In this document: positions 5,958 to 6,570 of the stretch, one piece after another
How positions within the stretch are numbered: the stretch's first letter is position 1
Layout: every line of letters begins with the position of its first letter
Assembly (NCBI GenBank): GCA_036568605.1
Contig: DATCSE010000155.1
Coordinates: forward strand, 1-6,570
DNA length: 6,570 nt
Origin: DATCSE01 sp036568605
GTDB taxonomy: Bacteria > Pseudomonadota > Gammaproteobacteria > Burkholderiales > Burkholderiaceae_C
Reading direction: 5' to 3'
The notes under the pieces: generated by a model
Databases searched by the model: none
Seen by the model: only the letters and a program-made list of their open reading frames with translations
What the model was told of the DNA's origin: nothing
Made by a program: the position numbers and the translations under genes

Positions 5958-6203
5958 CTAAACGCCGCGCCGGTCGAGCGCGTCCTCGACCCGCTCCAGC
6001 CGTGCGTCGATGCTCTCGATCCGCGCGCTGATGGCGACGAGGCTCCGGTGCTGCTCGACGATCCGGCGATTCGAGTCGGCCATCGAGTGCTCCAGCCGCT
6101 GCAGCCGCTGGTTGATCTCGGCGAACTCTTCGGTGCACTCCTGGCGGAACGCGGCCATGTCCTGCGCCAGGGCCTCGATCTCAGCGAGCATCGTCGTGTT
6201 CAT
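5958..6203 (-). CDS. Small coiled-coil protein of unknown function
   Basis: The product is 81 aa from the ATG at 6203, preceded by GCGGGGGC as a usable ribosome binding site 6-7 nt upstream. Almost the whole chain is predicted helical with heptad hydrophobics: MLAEIEALAQDMAAFRQE, then EFAEINQRLQRLEHSM and LVAISARIESIDARLERVED. This indicates a long coiled coil that would form dimers or bundles. It has no signal peptide and no membrane segment. It ends in TAG at 5960-5958; eight sense codons in the same frame then lead to the GTG of the receiver gene. It lies 26 nt after the membrane-protein gene, in what looks like an operon. I do not recognise the family. It could be a scaffold linking the membrane protein and the receiver, but that is inference. 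Confidence 0.7.
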   Translation of the reverse strand: MNTTMLAEIEALAQDMAAFRQECTEEFAEINQRLQRLEHSMADSNRRIVEQHRSLVAISARIESIDARLERVEDALDRRGV

Positions 6204-6229
6204 GTCAGCCCCCGCATCAGCACGCGCGG

Positions 6230-6442
6230 TCAGGTGAACGTCGCCACCAGCAGCACCCCACCGACGAACGTGACCACGGCGACGAGCCAGCGCCACGGGC
6301 CCTCGCGCTGCAGCTGGGCCTGCTCGTGTTGCAGGCGCGCCGTCTCTTCCCACAGCTGCATCGTCAGCAGGTGAATTCGAGAGTGAATCGGCGACAGCCT
6401 GCAGTCGTTGCAGGCAACCGGCGTCGTGTCCATGCGGGGCAT
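6230..6442 (-). CDS. Small single-span membrane protein of unknown function
   Basis: The product is 70 aa from the ATG at 6442; a second ATG at 6433 (MDTTPVAC) is equally possible, as neither has a clear Shine-Dalgarno. The N-terminal part has a CNDC pair (Cys11, Cys14). A charged amphipathic helix (about 26-47, MQLWEETARLQHEQAQLQRE) follows, then Gly-Pro-Trp-Arg-Trp and one hydrophobic segment, LVAVVTFVGGVLLVATF (53-69), ending the protein. Such a C-terminal tail anchor would place the N-terminal part in the cytosol. The frame is open further upstream to the window edge but without a start codon I can find. It is first in a tight three-gene set with the coiled-coil and receiver genes. I do not recognise the family. 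Confidence 0.6.
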   Translation of the reverse strand: MPRMDTTPVACNDCRLSPIHSRIHLLTMQLWEETARLQHEQAQLQREGPWRWLVAVVTFVGGVLLVATFT

Positions 6443-6464
6443 CTTAGCGCTGCGCGAACGAGCG

Positions 6465-6491
6465 CGGCTACCGGCGTGCCCGGCTGCCGGC
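6465..6491. repeat. Direct repeat upstream of the three-gene set
   Basis: CGGCTACCGGC (6465-6475) and CGGCTGCCGGC (6481-6491) match at 10 of 11 bases with a 16-nt period, 23 nt upstream of the membrane-protein start. It could be a paired regulator site; GC-rich chance repetition is the alternative. Confidence 0.4.
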
Positions 6492-6513
6492 TGATGTCTG
6501 CGGCGTCGCGTCG

Positions 6514-6557
6514 GCCACCCAATTTTTACGATCGCGCTGCTGAAGCGTAAGGGTGGC
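6514..6557. repeat. Bulged inverted repeat near the right edge
   Basis: GCCACCC (6514-6520) pairs with GGGTGGC (6551-6557), and inside it TTACG (6526-6530) pairs with CGTAA (6546-6550). The five bases AATTT on the left arm have no partner, so the folded strand would be 12 bp with a one-sided bulge and a 15-nt loop. No T-run follows on either strand to make it a normal terminator. The stretch 6443-6570 carries no gene I can support. Confidence 0.5.
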
Positions 6558-6570
6558 GCTAATCCACAAT

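Noticed and set aside
5455..6374. Plus-strand frames opposite the receiver and coiled-coil genes
   Set aside because: The minus strand shows a complete receiver active site and heptad pattern, so the plus-strand frames are shadows.
6494..6550. Possible small plus-strand gene or start of a coding region at the right edge
   Set aside because: Frames there give short peptides with no ribosome binding site or known motif, and the window ends too soon to judge.
1..6570. CRISPR array, complete insertion sequence, integrase or rRNA
   Set aside because: None seen: no regularly spaced repeats, no transposase or integrase motif, and no rRNA-like sequence.

Overview
The window is high-GC bacterial chromosome, most probably from a betaproteobacterium of the order Burkholderiales. 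The reasons are the HU sequence type, the gene order uvrC / small lipoprotein / pgsA and HU followed at once by tRNA-Val(UAC), and earP lying divergently beside uvrC. The assignment rests on recalled family patterns, not on a search.

Positions 1-4937 look like ordinary core genome. The left edge carries the first 43 codons of earP on the minus strand (EF-P arginine rhamnosyltransferase). Divergent from it is uvrC (nucleotide excision repair). A small lipoprotein with a TonB-C-like domain overlaps the end of uvrC. Then come pgsA (phosphatidylglycerophosphate synthase), an EamA/DMT-type membrane transporter 2 nt later, a 269-nt gap holding a near-consensus sigma-70 promoter, the gene for DNA-binding protein HU, and tRNA-Val(UAC) only 16 nt after HU, closed by a hairpin terminator. 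uvrC to the EamA gene run in one direction and could be partly co-transcribed. uvrC and pgsA both start just after a shared GCGGCACAAT sequence and lack a Shine-Dalgarno, which suggests leaderless starts.

Downstream of the tRNA terminator the character changes to accessory. There is a C-terminal remnant resembling an Mrr-type restriction endonuclease. A compact three-gene set on the minus strand converges on it; in transcription order it encodes a 70-aa protein with one membrane segment, an 81-aa coiled-coil protein and a 137-aa single-domain response regulator. The coiled-coil and regulator genes are in the same reading frame, separated by one TAG codon and eight further sense codons, and the regulator has no visible ribosome binding site. 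Readthrough, translational coupling or a recent split of a fusion gene are all possible. I do not recognise this module as a described system. The last 130 bases hold no supported gene but contain a short tandem repeat and a bulged inverted repeat.
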